Of a stretch of 54,455 bases of DNA, positions 23,120 through 32,514 are shown in pieces. Origin of the DNA: Actinobacteria bacterium OV450 (GTDB lineage Bacteria > Actinomycetota > Actinomycetes > Streptomycetales > Streptomycetaceae); the NCBI GenBank assembly GCA_001298555.1, contig LJCW01000318.1, positions 1 to 54,455 of the forward strand, written 5' to 3'. The notes below the pieces were generated by a model. It had not been told where the DNA came from. It saw nothing but the letters and a program-made list of their open reading frames with translations, and searched no databases. Numbering within the stretch: position 1 is the first letter of the stretch; each line of letters starts with the position of its first letter. The position numbers were made by a program, and so were the translations under genes.

Positions 23120-24865
23120 CTACACCGACTGCCCGGCCGCCGGCCGAGGCCCTTCAGGGCCCGCGGAGCGGACCAGGTTGCCCGTCACCCCCCGGTGCTC
23201 GTGCACGAAGCGAATCGCCATGGCCCCCTCCCCGGCGGCCGAGGCCACTCGCTTGACCGAACCGCTCCTGACGTCGCCGGCGGCGAAGACCCCCGGGAGG
23301 GTCGTCTCCAGCAGCAGCGGATGGCGGCCGAGCGAGTCCCACCGGGATGCGTCGGCCACCGCTTGGGCGTCGGCACCGGTGAGGACGAAACCCTTCTCGT
23401 CCAGGGCCAGCACGCCCTTGAGCCAGTCCGTGCGCGGCCGGGCCCCGATGAACACGAACAGCGCGGCGGACCGCAGCTCGCGGCGCTCACCGCTTGCGTT
23501 GTCCTCCACGGTCAACGACTCCAGTTTCTTCTCCCCGCAGACGCCCCGGACTTCGGTGTGGAGCAACACCTCGATCTTCGGGTGCCCTTCCACCTGATCC
23601 ACCAGGTAGCGCGACATGTCCGCGTTGAGGTCGCCGCCCCGGACGAGGAGATGGACCCGGGACGCGTGGTTCGCGAGGAACAGTGATGCCTGCCCCGCGG
23701 AGTTCCCGCCGCCCACCACGGCGACCGGATCCGCCTGGCAGAGACTGGCCTCGTGGACGGTCGCCGCGTAGTAGACGCTGATGCCCTCCAGGCGGTCGAT
23801 GTCCGGGACCTCGAGCCTGCGGTACCACACGCCCGAGGCGAGCACCACGGCGCCGGCCCGCGCACTGGACCCGTCGGTGAAGGTGACGACGTACTCGCCG
23901 TCCTGCGGGGTGAGCCCCGTGACCTGGGCCGGCACCATGAGGCGGGCGCCGAACTTGTGGGCCTGGAGCACCGCGCGTTCGATGAGCTCGCCCCCGGAGA
24001 TGCCCGACGGGAAGCCGAGGTAGTTCTCGATGCGGGACGAGGTGGCGGCCTGGCCTCCGGTGGCCACGGCATCGACGGTGACCGTGGTGAGCCCGTCGGA
24101 GGCACCGTACACGGCCGCGGCGAGCCCCGCGGGGCCCGCACCGACCACCATCACGTCGCACCGCGCGGCATCCGGCGAGGGGGCGGGCAGCCCGATGAGC
24201 CGGGCGAGTTCGGCGTTGCTCGGATTGCGCAGCACCCGCTCGCCCTTCCAGAGGACCACCGGGGTCTCCTCGGGACGGATCGAGAACCGGCGCAGCAGCG
24301 CATCGGCCTCCTTGTCCTTCTCCAGGTCCACCCATCGGTGGGGCAGCCGGTTGCGGGCGGCGAACTCGCGCAGCCGCAACGTGTCCGGGGAATAGCACGA
24401 CCCCAGGATCCGGAAGCCGGCACCGAGGCCGATGAGCAGATACCTGCGGCCCAGGTAGGCGCGGAGGATCAGGTCACCGAGGACGGGGTCGCGGTCGACC
24501 AGGGCGCGTTGCCGCTCCACCGGCACGGCCAGGATCTCGCCGGCCTCTCGCACTACGGCGGTGTCGAACGCCGCCTGGCCCTCCAGCAGACCGAGTTCAC
24601 CGAGGAACCTGCCGGGCCCGTGCACGGCCACCGTGCGCTCCTCGGGCCCACCGTGGTCGTGGAGGATCTCGACGGCGCCGCTGAGGACCGCCAGGAACTC
24701 CCGGAACGGCTCCCCCTCGCGGTACAGCACCTCGCCCTCGGCGACCCGGCGGCGTTCACCGTGTGCGGTCAGGTCCTCGAGCTGCTCGGGTGTCAGACGC
24801 GGAAACGCCCCGTAGCGGTCAGGTGTCTCACGGACCGCACCAGGGTTGTGCTGGGCCGTGCCCAT
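23120..24865 (-). CDS. cNMP-binding, thioredoxin-reductase-like flavoprotein
   Basis: 581 residues in three modules: a cyclic-nucleotide-binding/Crp-like domain (about 25-140; GEVLYREGEPFREFLAVLSG and GRFLGELGLLEGQAAFDTAV), a short thioredoxin/glutaredoxin-like domain (about 165-235, SCYSPDTLRLREFAARNR), and a thioredoxin-reductase fold with FAD motif VVGAGPAGLAAAVYGASDGL (about 250-270), GGQAATSSRIENYLGFPSG and NADPH motif AVVGGGNSAGQASLF. The CxxC of true thioredoxin reductases is absent: the matching place reads VYYAATVHEA. So it is probably a NAD(P)H-dependent reductase or sensor that does not reduce thioredoxin through that pair. Its start overlaps the UBP protein's stop (TGATG). Both follow the chaperone operon. 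Confidence 0.85.
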   Translation of the reverse strand: MGTAQHNPGAVRETPDRYGAFPRLTPEQLEDLTAHGERRRVAEGEVLYREGEPFREFLAVLSGAVEILHDHGGPEERTVAVHGPGRFLGELGLLEGQAAFDTAVVREAGEILAVPVERQRALVDRDPVLGDLILRAYLGRRYLLIGLGAGFRILGSCYSPDTLRLREFAARNRLPHRWVDLEKDKEADALLRRFSIRPEETPVVLWKGERVLRNPSNAELARLIGLPAPSPDAARCDVMVVGAGPAGLAAAVYGASDGLTTVTVDAVATGGQAATSSRIENYLGFPSGISGGELIERAVLQAHKFGARLMVPAQVTGLTPQDGEYVVTFTDGSSARAGAVVLASGVWYRRLEVPDIDRLEGISVYYAATVHEASLCQADPVAVVGGGNSAGQASLFLANHASRVHLLVRGGDLNADMSRYLVDQVEGHPKIEVLLHTEVRGVCGEKKLESLTVEDNASGERRELRSAALFVFIGARPRTDWLKGVLALDEKGFVLTGADAQAVADASRWDSLGRHPLLLETTLPGVFAAGDVRSGSVKRVASAAGEGAMAIRFVHEHRGVTGNLVRSAGPEGPRPAAGQSV

Positions 24866-25128
24866 CAGACCAGGGCCTCGTGGACGAAGCACCAGCGCCA
24901 GTCTTCTCCCGGCTGGAAGGACTGCACGACGGGGTGACCGACGCTCCCCGCGTGCCGCCTGGCGTGCTTGAGGGGCGAGGAGTCGCAGCAGCCGACGTGT
25001 CCGCAGGTGAGGCAGAGGCGCAGGTGCACCCACGGGGAGTGCTCCCTGAGGCACTCCTCGCAGCCCTCCGGCGTACGCGGCGTCACTGGGCGCACCATCG
25101 CCAGGTGCGGGTCGGAAATCGTGGCCAT
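24865..25128 (-). CDS. UBP-type zinc-finger protein
   Basis: The 87-residue protein starts at the ATG at 25128 with AAGGAGA 7 nt upstream. It contains the ubiquitin-hydrolase-like zinc finger pattern C-x2-C (CEEC), then C-x2-C (CLTCGHVGCC), His (KHARRHAGSVGHPVVQSF) and W-CFVHE. These small domains are often next to or fused with thioredoxin-reductase-like proteins in actinobacteria, as here with a 1-nt overlap (TGATG). The role is unknown. The zinc ligands look complete. Confidence 0.85.
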   Translation of the reverse strand: MATISDPHLAMVRPVTPRTPEGCEECLREHSPWVHLRLCLTCGHVGCCDSSPLKHARRHAGSVGHPVVQSFQPGEDWRWCFVHEALV

Positions 25129-25282
25129 GAGGGTTCTCCTTCCGGGAATGGGATGCTCAGCCGCGGTCGGCGACTGTCGTCCTTCCCACCGCCATGACCG
25201 GAACCGCCGCGCGGGGGGCGGCGACCGGTCGATGTCGGGATTGCGGTTCGTGGGGCTCTCAAGGTGACCCGCACCGTCGTGT

Positions 25283-25741
25283 TCACCCTCCTGCGGCAGG
25301 TTGCCGGCCTGCCATCGCCTGCTCGACCCACGCGCGCAGAACGTGCGCGGGTGCCGCGCCGGCCTGCCGGGCGACCTGCTCGCCCTGATCCAGGACGAGC
25401 AGGGTCGGAACGGCCTGCACTTCGAACCGGCGGCTGAGCTGTGGGTTCTTGTCGACGTCGACCTTGACGAGCTTGATCCGTCCGGCGAGGTCGCGGGCGA
25501 CCTGTTCGAGGGCGGGGCTGACCATGCGGCAGGGACCGCACCAGGTGGCCCAGAGGTCGACGACGACGGGTACGGATGCGCGCTCGGCGACCTCGGCGAA
25601 GTCGTCGTCACCGGCGTCCACGAGCCAGGGCAGCGGCTGCTTGCAGTGGCCGCACCTGGGCCGTCCCTCGGCGGCCGCGGGAACCCGGTTGCCGCGCCCG
25701 CAGTTCGGGCAGGTCACCGTCGTCGTCCGGGTGGTGTTCAC
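25283..25741 (-). CDS. trxC: Thioredoxin with N-terminal zinc ribbon (Trx2/TrxC type)
   Basis: 152 residues. A zinc ribbon with C11, C14, C30 and C33 precedes a thioredoxin fold whose active site is WCGPC at 67-71 ([10 protein letters not shown]). The cis-Pro is in AVPTLLVL. This architecture defines thioredoxin 2, which protects against oxidative stress and responds to zinc-site oxidation. GTG start overlaps the ClpB stop as GTGA, so it is part of the chaperone operon. A 154-bp gap to the next gene may contain a weak internal promoter. Confidence 0.9.
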   Translation of the reverse strand: MNTTRTTTVTCPNCGRGNRVPAAAEGRPRCGHCKQPLPWLVDAGDDDFAEVAERASVPVVVDLWATWCGPCRMVSPALEQVARDLAGRIKLVKVDVDKNPQLSRRFEVQAVPTLLVLDQGEQVARQAGAAPAHVLRAWVEQAMAGRQPAAGG

Positions 25742-28377
25742 GCCGCCATCGCCTCCTGGTCCCCCTCCTGCTGGTCGTAGGTGACCACCAGCTCTCCGTG
25801 CTCGGCGTCGACGCGCACCGTCGCACCGTCCTGGACGTCGCCGCGCAACAGGGCGCGCCCGACCAGCGTCTCGACCTCGTGGGAGATGTAACGCCGCAGC
25901 GGCCGAGCCCCGTATACCGGGTCGTAGCCCTGGTGGGCGATCAACTCCCGGGCTGTGTCGGTCAGTTCGACGGTGATGCGGCGTTCGGCAAGCCGCTGGC
26001 GCAGTTCGTCGAACTGCAGCTCCACGATCCGCTCGATCTGCCGCTCACCGAGCGGCTTGAACAGCACGATGTCGTCGACGCGGTTGAGGAACTCCGGGCG
26101 GAAGTGTCCGCGCAGCTCGCCCATCACCAGGGCGCGGGCTTCGGGCTTGATCTCGCCCTCGGCGGTGGCGCCGTCGAGGAGGTGCTCGGAGCCGATGTTG
26201 GAGGTCATGATGATCACGGTGTTGCGGAAGTCGACGGTGCGGCCCTGAGCATCGGTGATGCGGCCGTCGTCGAGGATCTGCAGCAGAGTGTTGAAGACAT
26301 CGGTGTGCGCCTTCTCGACCTCGTCGAACAGCACGACCGAGTACGGCTTGCGGCGTACGGCCTCGGTGAGCTGGCCGCCCTCCTCGTAGCCGACGTATCC
26401 GGGCGGTGCGCCCATGAGCCGGCTGACGGTGTGCCGCTCCTGGTACTCGCTCATGTCGAGCCTGACCATGCTCTCCTCGGAGTCGAACAGGGCCCGGGCG
26501 AGGGTCTTGGCCAGCTCGGTCTTCCCGACGCCGGTGGGGCCGAGGAAGATGAACGAGCCGATGGGCCGGCGAGGGTCGCGGATGCCGGAGCGGGCGCGGA
26601 TGATGGCGTCGGCGACGAGCTTGACGGCCTCGTCCTGGCCGATGACGCGCTCGCGCAGGATCTCGTCGAGGCGCAGCAGTTTCTCGCGTTCGCCCTCCTG
26701 GAGGCGGGCGACGGGGACGCCGGTCCAGGCGGCGACGATCTCGGCGATCTCCTCCTCGGTGACGACCTCGCGCAGCAGCCGGTTCTGCCCTTGTTTGGCG
26801 GCCAGTTGCTCCTCCTCTGCGGCGAGTCGGCGCTCCAGGTCCTGGAGGCGGCCGTAGCGGAGTTCGGCGGCGCGGTTGAGGTCGTAGGCGCGTTCGGCCT
26901 CCTCCGCCTCGAGCCGGACCTGCTCCAGTTCCTGGCGCAGTTCCTGCACACGGCGGATCGCCTGCCTCTCGGCCTCCCACTGGGCGTGTTTGGAGTCGGC
27001 CTCGGCGCGCAGGTCGGCCAGTTCCCTGCGCAGCTCTTCCAGGCGGGCTTCGCTGGCGGGATCGGTCTCCTTCGAGAGGGCGGCTTCCTCGATCTCCAGG
27101 CGGGTGACGCGGCGGGTGATCTCGTCGAGTTCGGCGGGCATGGAGTCGATCTCGGTACGCAGCCGGGCGCACGCCTCGTCCACGAGGTCGATGGCCTTGT
27201 CCGGCAGGAACCGGTCGGTGATGTAGCGGTGGCTGAGGGTGGCCGCGGAGACCAGCGCGGTGTCCTGGATCTTCACTCCGTGGAAGACCTCCAGGCGTTC
27301 GCGCAGTCCTCGCAGGATGGAGACCGTGTCCTCCACGCTCGGCTCGTCGACCACCACCTGCTGGAAGCGACGTTCGAGGGCGGCGTCCTTCTCGATGTGC
27401 TTGCGGAACTCGTCGAGGGTGGTGGCGCCGATCATGTGGAGTTCTCCGCGCGCGAGCATCGGCTTGAGCATGTTGCCCGCGTCCATGGCACCCTCGGCGG
27501 CACCCGCGCCCACGACGGTGTGCAGTTCGTCGACGAAGAGCAGGATGCGCCCCTGGGCGGCGTTGACCTCGCTCAGCACGGCCTTGAGCCGTTCCTCGAA
27601 CTCACCGCGGTACTTGGCCCCGGCGACCAGGGAACCCATGTCAAGAGCGAACACGATCTTGTCGCGGAGTCCTTCGGGCACGTCGCCGCGGACGATGCGC
27701 TGGGCGAGACCCTCGACGATGGCCGTCTTGCCGACGCCCGGGTCGCCGATGAGGACCGGGTTGTTCTTGGACTTGCGGCTGAGGATCTGGGTGACCCGGC
27801 GGATCTCGGCGTCCCGGCCGATGACCGGGTCGAGTTTGCCGGTCCTGGCCTCCACGACCAGGTCGCGGCCGTACTTCTCCAGGGCTTCGTAGGCGACTTC
27901 GGGGTTGGCGGAGGTGACGCGCTGGTTACCGCGGACCCGGGTGAGCGCGCTCAGGAACGAGTCCCTCGTGATGCCGGCCTCTTTGAGCAGACGCCCGGCC
28001 TTGGTCGAAGAGCCCTCCTCCGCGAGGGCGAGCAGGAGGTGCTCCACGGACACGTACTCGTCCTTGAGGCGTTTGGCCTCCCGTTCGGCGGCATCGAGCA
28101 GGCGGGCGAGGCGCTGAGTGACGAAGACCTGGCCCGGTGTGGCGCCGGGGCCGGTGACCTTCGGACGACGGGAGAGTTCCTCGCGCACGGCCTCGCGCAG
28201 TTCGTCCGGCTCGGTGCCGGCCTGCTGCAGCAACCTCGGGATCAGACCGTCCTCCTGATCGAGGAGTGCGAGCAGCAGGTGTTCCCCGTCGACCTCTGTC
28301 TGCCCCATGCTGACGGCCGCGGACTGGGCTTCCTGGAGGGCTTCCTGGGACTTCTGGGTGAGACGATTCATGTCCAT
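25738..28377 (-). CDS. clpB: ClpB-type AAA+ disaggregase
   Basis: 879 residues, normal for ClpB. Clp-N repeats come first, then NBD1 with [17 protein letters not shown], the middle coiled-coil insert (about 410-530), and NBD2 with [25 protein letters not shown] (Walker B) and [13 protein letters not shown] (sensor/arginine-finger region) are visible. Works with DnaK/DnaJ/GrpE to resolubilise aggregates. The start may be ATG 28377 (with GAGGAG about 14 nt upstream) or ATG 28371, which overlaps the CbpM stop as ATGA. Stress-linked second copy is likely, as Streptomyces usually carries another clpB. Confidence 0.95.
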   Translation of the reverse strand: MDMNRLTQKSQEALQEAQSAAVSMGQTEVDGEHLLLALLDQEDGLIPRLLQQAGTEPDELREAVREELSRRPKVTGPGATPGQVFVTQRLARLLDAAEREAKRLKDEYVSVEHLLLALAEEGSSTKAGRLLKEAGITRDSFLSALTRVRGNQRVTSANPEVAYEALEKYGRDLVVEARTGKLDPVIGRDAEIRRVTQILSRKSKNNPVLIGDPGVGKTAIVEGLAQRIVRGDVPEGLRDKIVFALDMGSLVAGAKYRGEFEERLKAVLSEVNAAQGRILLFVDELHTVVGAGAAEGAMDAGNMLKPMLARGELHMIGATTLDEFRKHIEKDAALERRFQQVVVDEPSVEDTVSILRGLRERLEVFHGVKIQDTALVSAATLSHRYITDRFLPDKAIDLVDEACARLRTEIDSMPAELDEITRRVTRLEIEEAALSKETDPASEARLEELRRELADLRAEADSKHAQWEAERQAIRRVQELRQELEQVRLEAEEAERAYDLNRAAELRYGRLQDLERRLAAEEEQLAAKQGQNRLLREVVTEEEIAEIVAAWTGVPVARLQEGEREKLLRLDEILRERVIGQDEAVKLVADAIIRARSGIRDPRRPIGSFIFLGPTGVGKTELAKTLARALFDSEESMVRLDMSEYQERHTVSRLMGAPPGYVGYEEGGQLTEAVRRKPYSVVLFDEVEKAHTDVFNTLLQILDDGRITDAQGRTVDFRNTVIIMTSNIGSEHLLDGATAEGEIKPEARALVMGELRGHFRPEFLNRVDDIVLFKPLGERQIERIVELQFDELRQRLAERRITVELTDTARELIAHQGYDPVYGARPLRRYISHEVETLVGRALLRGDVQDGATVRVDAEHGELVVTYDQQEGDQEAMAA

Positions 28378-28775
28378 GGGGGGTTTTCACTCCTCGTGCC
28401 GCGCCCTCGCAGGGCGGCTTCGAGCAGGCTGATGCGATCGAGCAGGTCGAGCACCAGGCCGATCGAGGCGTAGTTGAGGCAGAGTCCGGAGCGCAGCCGC
28501 TGGATGCGGGCGAGCACCGCCGGGGCCGTGGGGTCGAACACCAGGTGGCCCGCGGCGTCGCGGTCTGCGTCGACCAGTCCGAGGGCGACGAACCGGCGGA
28601 TCAGGTCAGGGTGGAGGCCCGAGCGACGGGCCACGGCGTCCAGGGAGAGCCTGCGGACGGGCACGAGCGCGTACCGGACGGCCGTTTCGGTGGTGAGGCC
28701 TGTGCCCGTTCGTACCGGACGGTCGCCCATGCCGGACCGGCCGATGCCTGCCGTTCGCGCGGGTCGGTCGTTCAT
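28368..28775 (-). CDS. CbpM-like chaperone modulator (MerR-fold)
   Basis: 135 residues with a MerR-like helix-turn-helix core ([20 protein letters not shown]) and a C-terminal helix ([11 protein letters not shown]). It lies between dnaJ and clpB, overlapping both. CbpM modulators regulate CbpA-type DnaJ proteins in other bacteria, and the next gene is such a DnaJ. HspR-type repressors have a similar size and also sit in dnaK operons, so a transcriptional role cannot be excluded. No HAIR inverted repeat (CTTGAGT-N7-ACTCAAG) is visible upstream of this dnaK. Confidence 0.7.
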   Translation of the reverse strand: MNDRPARTAGIGRSGMGDRPVRTGTGLTTETAVRYALVPVRRLSLDAVARRSGLHPDLIRRFVALGLVDADRDAAGHLVFDPTAPAVLARIQRLRSGLCLNYASIGLVLDLLDRISLLEAALRGRGTRSENPPWT

Positions 28776-29725
28776 CGTGTCCTCCTGGGGTCGAAGGAGG
28801 AGGTGGCGGCGAGTTCCTCGAACAGTTCGCGCTCCCGGTCGCCCAGGGTGGGCGGCACCATGACGCGGAGTTCGGCGTACAGGTCGCCGTCGTCGCCGCG
28901 CGGGTTGGGCATGCCCTCGCCGCGCAGCCGCAGTCGCCGACCGCTGGACGAGCCCGCGGGCACGGTGACCTTGGCCGTGCCACCGCCAGGGGTGGGCACG
29001 GGCACGGTTGCACCGAGAGCCGCTTCCCAGGGGGTGACGGGGACCTGGACGTGGACATCGCGGCCGGCCAGCCGGAACTGTGGGTGGGGCCGGATACGCA
29101 CCCGCAGGTACAGGTCGCCTCCGGGGGCGTCACCACTCCCCTTGCCACCCTCCCCCGCCAGCCGGATGCGCTGGCCGTCGGTGACGCCCGGCGGCACGTT
29201 GACCTCGTACTGCCGCGGCTGCCCGGTGGGCCCGGCGAGCGTGACGGTGCGACGGCCGCCCCTGAACGCCTCCTCGACGGTGAGCGGCAGCTCGGCCTCC
29301 TGGTCGGCTCCCGGTACACCGCCGCGGGTGGCGCCCGCTCCGAAGAACGAACCGAACAGGTCCTCGATGTCGATGTCCTCCGCTGCGAAGTCGTCGCCGA
29401 AGCCGGTTCCGTACCGGACCCGGGGGCCGCCCGCGCCCGCGGTCCTGCGGGCGCGGAAGCCGCCGCCCGCGCCGGCCGCGACCCGTTCGTCGAAGTCCTC
29501 GGGGATCTTGCGGAAGTCCTCGCCGAAGCGGTCGTAACGAGCCCGGGTCTTCGGGTCCGACAGGACGCTGTACGCCTCGTTGAGGTCCTTGAAGCGTTCC
29601 TCCGCCCCCGGGTCCTTGTTGACGTCGGGGTGGTATTTGCGGGCGAGCTTGCGATATGCCTGCTGGATCTCGTCCTGGCCCGCGGTTCGCGGCACGCCCA
29701 GCACCTCGTAGAAGTCCCGTGCCAT
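28772..29725 (-). CDS. CbpA-type DnaJ co-chaperone
   Basis: 317 residues. J domain at 1-70 with the HPD triad ([13 protein letters not shown]), a Gly-rich linker (about 85-150), and two C-terminal client-binding domains. The CxxCxGxG zinc-finger repeats of classical DnaJ are missing, which makes it the type II (CbpA) class. The stop overlaps the CbpM start as ATGA, consistent with obligate co-regulation of the pair. Confidence 0.92.
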   Translation of the reverse strand: MARDFYEVLGVPRTAGQDEIQQAYRKLARKYHPDVNKDPGAEERFKDLNEAYSVLSDPKTRARYDRFGEDFRKIPEDFDERVAAGAGGGFRARRTAGAGGPRVRYGTGFGDDFAAEDIDIEDLFGSFFGAGATRGGVPGADQEAELPLTVEEAFRGGRRTVTLAGPTGQPRQYEVNVPPGVTDGQRIRLAGEGGKGSGDAPGGDLYLRVRIRPHPQFRLAGRDVHVQVPVTPWEAALGATVPVPTPGGGTAKVTVPAGSSSGRRLRLRGEGMPNPRGDDGDLYAELRVMVPPTLGDRERELFEELAATSSFDPRRTR

Positions 29726-29731
29726 CGCCGG

Positions 29732-30358
29732 TCACTCCCGCTTCGCGACGGTCACGGCGGCGGGCCTGAGCTGCCGTTCGCCGTCCCCGTAGCCCGGGCG
29801 CAGCACGTCGACGACCGTGCCGGGCGAGGCGTCGGGGTCCTGGACGACGCCGATCACCTCGTGCCGGGCCGGGTCGAACGCGACGCCGGTCTCCGCGTGC
29901 CGCGGATAGCCGAGCAGTTCGAGGACGTTCACCGCCTGGTCGCGGACCGCCCGGACGCCCTCCACGATGGCGCCGGGATCGGCGCCGGCATGGGTCAGGG
30001 CGAGTTCGAGGTTGTCCAGGACGGGCAGGAAGGCGGCGGCGGTCCTGGAACGCTCGGCCGTCCGCTCCCGCTCCAGTTCCCTGGCGTGGCGCTTGCGCAG
30101 GTTGTCGAGGTCGGCGAGCGCGCGCCGCCAGCGGTCCTCCAGTTCCCTGAGCTCGGCCGTGTACTCGTCCTCGGACGGTGCGGGCCCGCCGTCGCCGGCC
30201 GCGCCGAGGCCGGGTTGCTCGTCCGTGGCAGGCCCCCGCCCCGTCGGCGGGTCCGAGCGCGGCAGATCCGCGGGGGGAGGGCCTCCTACGACGCCCTCCG
30301 AGGCCGGATGGGTGTGCTCGGCCACGGCCGGGTCGGGTTCCTTGGGGTGGATGGGCAT
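29732..30358 (-). CDS. grpE: GrpE nucleotide-exchange factor
   Basis: 208 residues with a disordered acidic N-terminus, the long dimerising helix (about 75-125, RWRRALADLDNLRKRHAREL), then the beta-wing region (HAETGVAFDPARHEVIGVVQ). It promotes ADP release from the DnaK encoded 9 bp upstream. The DPARHEVIGVV section lacks the usual N-P-x-x-H-E spelling but keeps the key residues. Confidence 0.92.
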   Translation of the reverse strand: MPIHPKEPDPAVAEHTHPASEGVVGGPPPADLPRSDPPTGRGPATDEQPGLGAAGDGGPAPSEDEYTAELRELEDRWRRALADLDNLRKRHARELERERTAERSRTAAAFLPVLDNLELALTHAGADPGAIVEGVRAVRDQAVNVLELLGYPRHAETGVAFDPARHEVIGVVQDPDASPGTVVDVLRPGYGDGERQLRPAAVTVAKRE

Positions 30359-30367
30359 GGCGGTTCC

Positions 30368-32269
30368 TCAGGCCTTGTCGAACTCGGCGTCGATGACGTC
30401 GTCGTCGCCGTCACTGCCGCTCGTGGGACCGCCGGTGGTGGGGTCCTGCCCGGGGGCGCCCGTGTCGGCGGCGGCGCCCTGGTGGGCCGCCAGCCCGGCG
30501 AGCAGCTGCTGGAGTTCGGAGGTCAGGGGCCGCACGCGCTCGACGCCCGCCTCTTCCTTGACCGCCGCCCGTGCATCGGATACGAGCATTTCGGCGCGTG
30601 CCCTTTCGTGCGCGGGGGCCGTGTCGCCCAGTTCCGTGAGGAGCTTCTCGACCTGGTAAGCGACGGCGTCGAGCTCGTTGCGGGCGTCGACGGCCTCGCG
30701 GAGCGCCTGGTCCTGGCCCTGGTTGCGCTCGGCCTCCTGGACCATGCGTTCGACCTCGCTTCGGTCCAGGTTGGAGCTCTCGCTGATGGTGATGCCCTGT
30801 TCCTTGCCAGTGTCCTTGTCGCGAGCCGTGACGTTGAGGATCCCGTCGGCGTCGATGTCGAAGGTGACCTCGATCTGTGCTTCACCCCGCGGCGCCGGCC
30901 GGATGTCGGTGAGCTGGAACCGCCCCAGTACCCGGTTGTCGGCGGCCAGCTCGCGCTCGCCCTGGAGGACGACGATGTCGACGGCGGGCTGGTTGTCCTC
31001 GGCGGTGGAGAAGGTCTCGGAGCGGCGCACCGGGATGGTGGTGTTCCGCTCGATGATCTTCGTCATCACGCCGCCACGTGTCTCGACACCCAGCGACAGG
31101 GGGGTGACGTCGAGCAGCAGGACGTCCTTGACCTCGCCCTTGAGCACTCCGGCCTGGATCGCGGCGCCCAAGGCCACGACCTCGTCCGGGTTGACGCTCA
31201 TGTTGGGTTCCTTGCCGCCGGTCAGCCGGCGGACCAGGGCCTGAACGGCGGGGATGCGAGTGGAGCCGCCGACGAGGATGACCTCGTCGATGTCGCTCTC
31301 GCCGACCTTGGCATCGGTCATGGCCTGCTGGACCGGTCCGAGGCACCGCTCCACGAGGTCGCCGGTGATCTGTTCGAAGGTGGACCGCATGATCGAGTCG
31401 GTGAGGTGCTTGGGGCCCGCGGCGTCGGCGGTGATGAACGGCAGGCTGACCTGCGTCTGCGTCACCGAGCTCAGCTCCGTCTTGGCCTTCTCCGCCGCCT
31501 CGAACAGTCGTTGCAGCGCCTGCGGGTCATTGCGGAGGTCGATGCCGTTCTCCTTCTGGAAGTCGTCCGCGAGGTGGTCCACCAGGCGGCGGTCGAAGTC
31601 GTCGCCGCCCAGGTGGCTGTCACCGGCGGTCGAGCGCACCTCCACCACGCCGTCGCCGACGTCGAGGATGCTCACGTCGAAGGTCCCGCCGCCCAGGTCG
31701 AAGACGAGGACGGTCTCGTGCTCCTGCTTGTCCATGCCGTAGGCGAGGGCTGCGGCTGTCGGCTCGTTGATGATTCGCAGCACCTCCAGTCCGGCTATCC
31801 GACCGGCGTCCTTGGTGGCGGTGCGCTGGGCGTCGTTGAAGTAGGCGGGCACCGTGATGACCGCCTCCGTGACCCGTTCCCCCAGCTGCTTGGAGGCGTC
31901 CTCGGTGAGTTTGCGCAGCACCTGGGCGCTGATCTCCTCAGGCGCGTACAACTTGTCGCGCACCTTGAAGCGGGCCGCCCCGCCGTCGCCCTCGACGACG
32001 TCGTACGCGACCGCCCTGGCCTCGTCGGAGATCTCATCGAAGTGCCGGCCGATGAACCGCTTGGCCGAGTAAATGGTCCCCTTGGGGTTGAGAATCGCCT
32101 GGCGCCGGGCCATCTGGCCCACCAGACGCTCGCCGGTGTCGGTGAAGGCCACTACAGACGGTGTCGTGCGGTTGCCCTCGCTGTTGGGCACCACGGACGG
32201 CTCGCCGCCCTCCCACACAGCGATCACCGAGTTCGTGGTACCCAGGTCGATACCCACTGCCTTGGCCAT
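30368..32269 (-). CDS. dnaK: DnaK Hsp70 chaperone
   Basis: 633 residues with all Hsp70 signatures: GIDLGTTNS at the N-terminus, [30 protein letters not shown] in the ATPase domain, the linker [19 protein letters not shown] and the C-terminal EDDV-like end [12 protein letters not shown]. First gene of the grpE-dnaJ-cbpM-clpB-trx operon. Its sequence departs from the housekeeping DnaK of streptomycetes in the lid, suggesting a second, stress-specialised copy. A divergent PucR-type gene begins 245 bp upstream. Confidence 0.95.
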   Translation of the reverse strand: MAKAVGIDLGTTNSVIAVWEGGEPSVVPNSEGNRTTPSVVAFTDTGERLVGQMARRQAILNPKGTIYSAKRFIGRHFDEISDEARAVAYDVVEGDGGAARFKVRDKLYAPEEISAQVLRKLTEDASKQLGERVTEAVITVPAYFNDAQRTATKDAGRIAGLEVLRIINEPTAAALAYGMDKQEHETVLVFDLGGGTFDVSILDVGDGVVEVRSTAGDSHLGGDDFDRRLVDHLADDFQKENGIDLRNDPQALQRLFEAAEKAKTELSSVTQTQVSLPFITADAAGPKHLTDSIMRSTFEQITGDLVERCLGPVQQAMTDAKVGESDIDEVILVGGSTRIPAVQALVRRLTGGKEPNMSVNPDEVVALGAAIQAGVLKGEVKDVLLLDVTPLSLGVETRGGVMTKIIERNTTIPVRRSETFSTAEDNQPAVDIVVLQGERELAADNRVLGRFQLTDIRPAPRGEAQIEVTFDIDADGILNVTARDKDTGKEQGITISESSNLDRSEVERMVQEAERNQGQDQALREAVDARNELDAVAYQVEKLLTELGDTAPAHERARAEMLVSDARAAVKEEAGVERVRPLTSELQQLLAGLAAHQGAAADTGAPGQDPTTGGPTSGSDGDDDVIDAEFDKA

Positions 32270-32514
32270 GAGAGATCTCCATCCTGGTGCGGCGGTCCTG
32301 CGCCGACTCTCCGGATCACGTTCGTGCTTCCAGACCGTGTCCAGGGTGGCTGGCCGGGGGGCTTCGCGCCTGCTCCTGACGAGTCAGAAGTGCACGGGCC
32401 CGGTAGCCCCGCGAGTGCAAGAGAAAAATCTGGACATCTCGGATGAGCCGCCCCCGAGTGGGTAGAGGTGCAGACGATCGCCTCCCCGGGTTCCGGGGAG
32501 AACGGAGCGAACCC
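32270..32514. promoter_or_regulatory. Divergent promoter region of dnaK and the PucR-type regulator
   Basis: 245 bp between oppositely transcribed genes. A CTGAC-GA-GTCAG inverted repeat lies at 32376-32387. A small AT-rich island (about 32420-32435, GAGAAAAATCTG) is the likely open-complex site. There is no HAIR box and no complete CIRCE (TTAGCACTC-N9-GAGTGCTAA). The regulator at 32515 may act here. Confidence 0.5.

Noticed and set aside
25576..28473. Very long plus-strand frame opposite clpB
   Set aside because: It is the mirror of a highly biased GC-rich gene; no ribosome-binding site or domain, whereas the minus strand has a complete ClpB.
29051..32446. 1131-codon plus-strand frame opposite dnaK, grpE and dnaJ
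   Set aside because: Antisense shadow of three well-identified genes; composition is the typical Val/Gly/Arg/Asp shadow pattern.
32270..32514. HspR (HAIR) or HrcA (CIRCE) operator before dnaK
   Set aside because: Only a lone GAGTGC half is visible; neither CTTGAGT-N7-ACTCAAG nor a full CIRCE is found.
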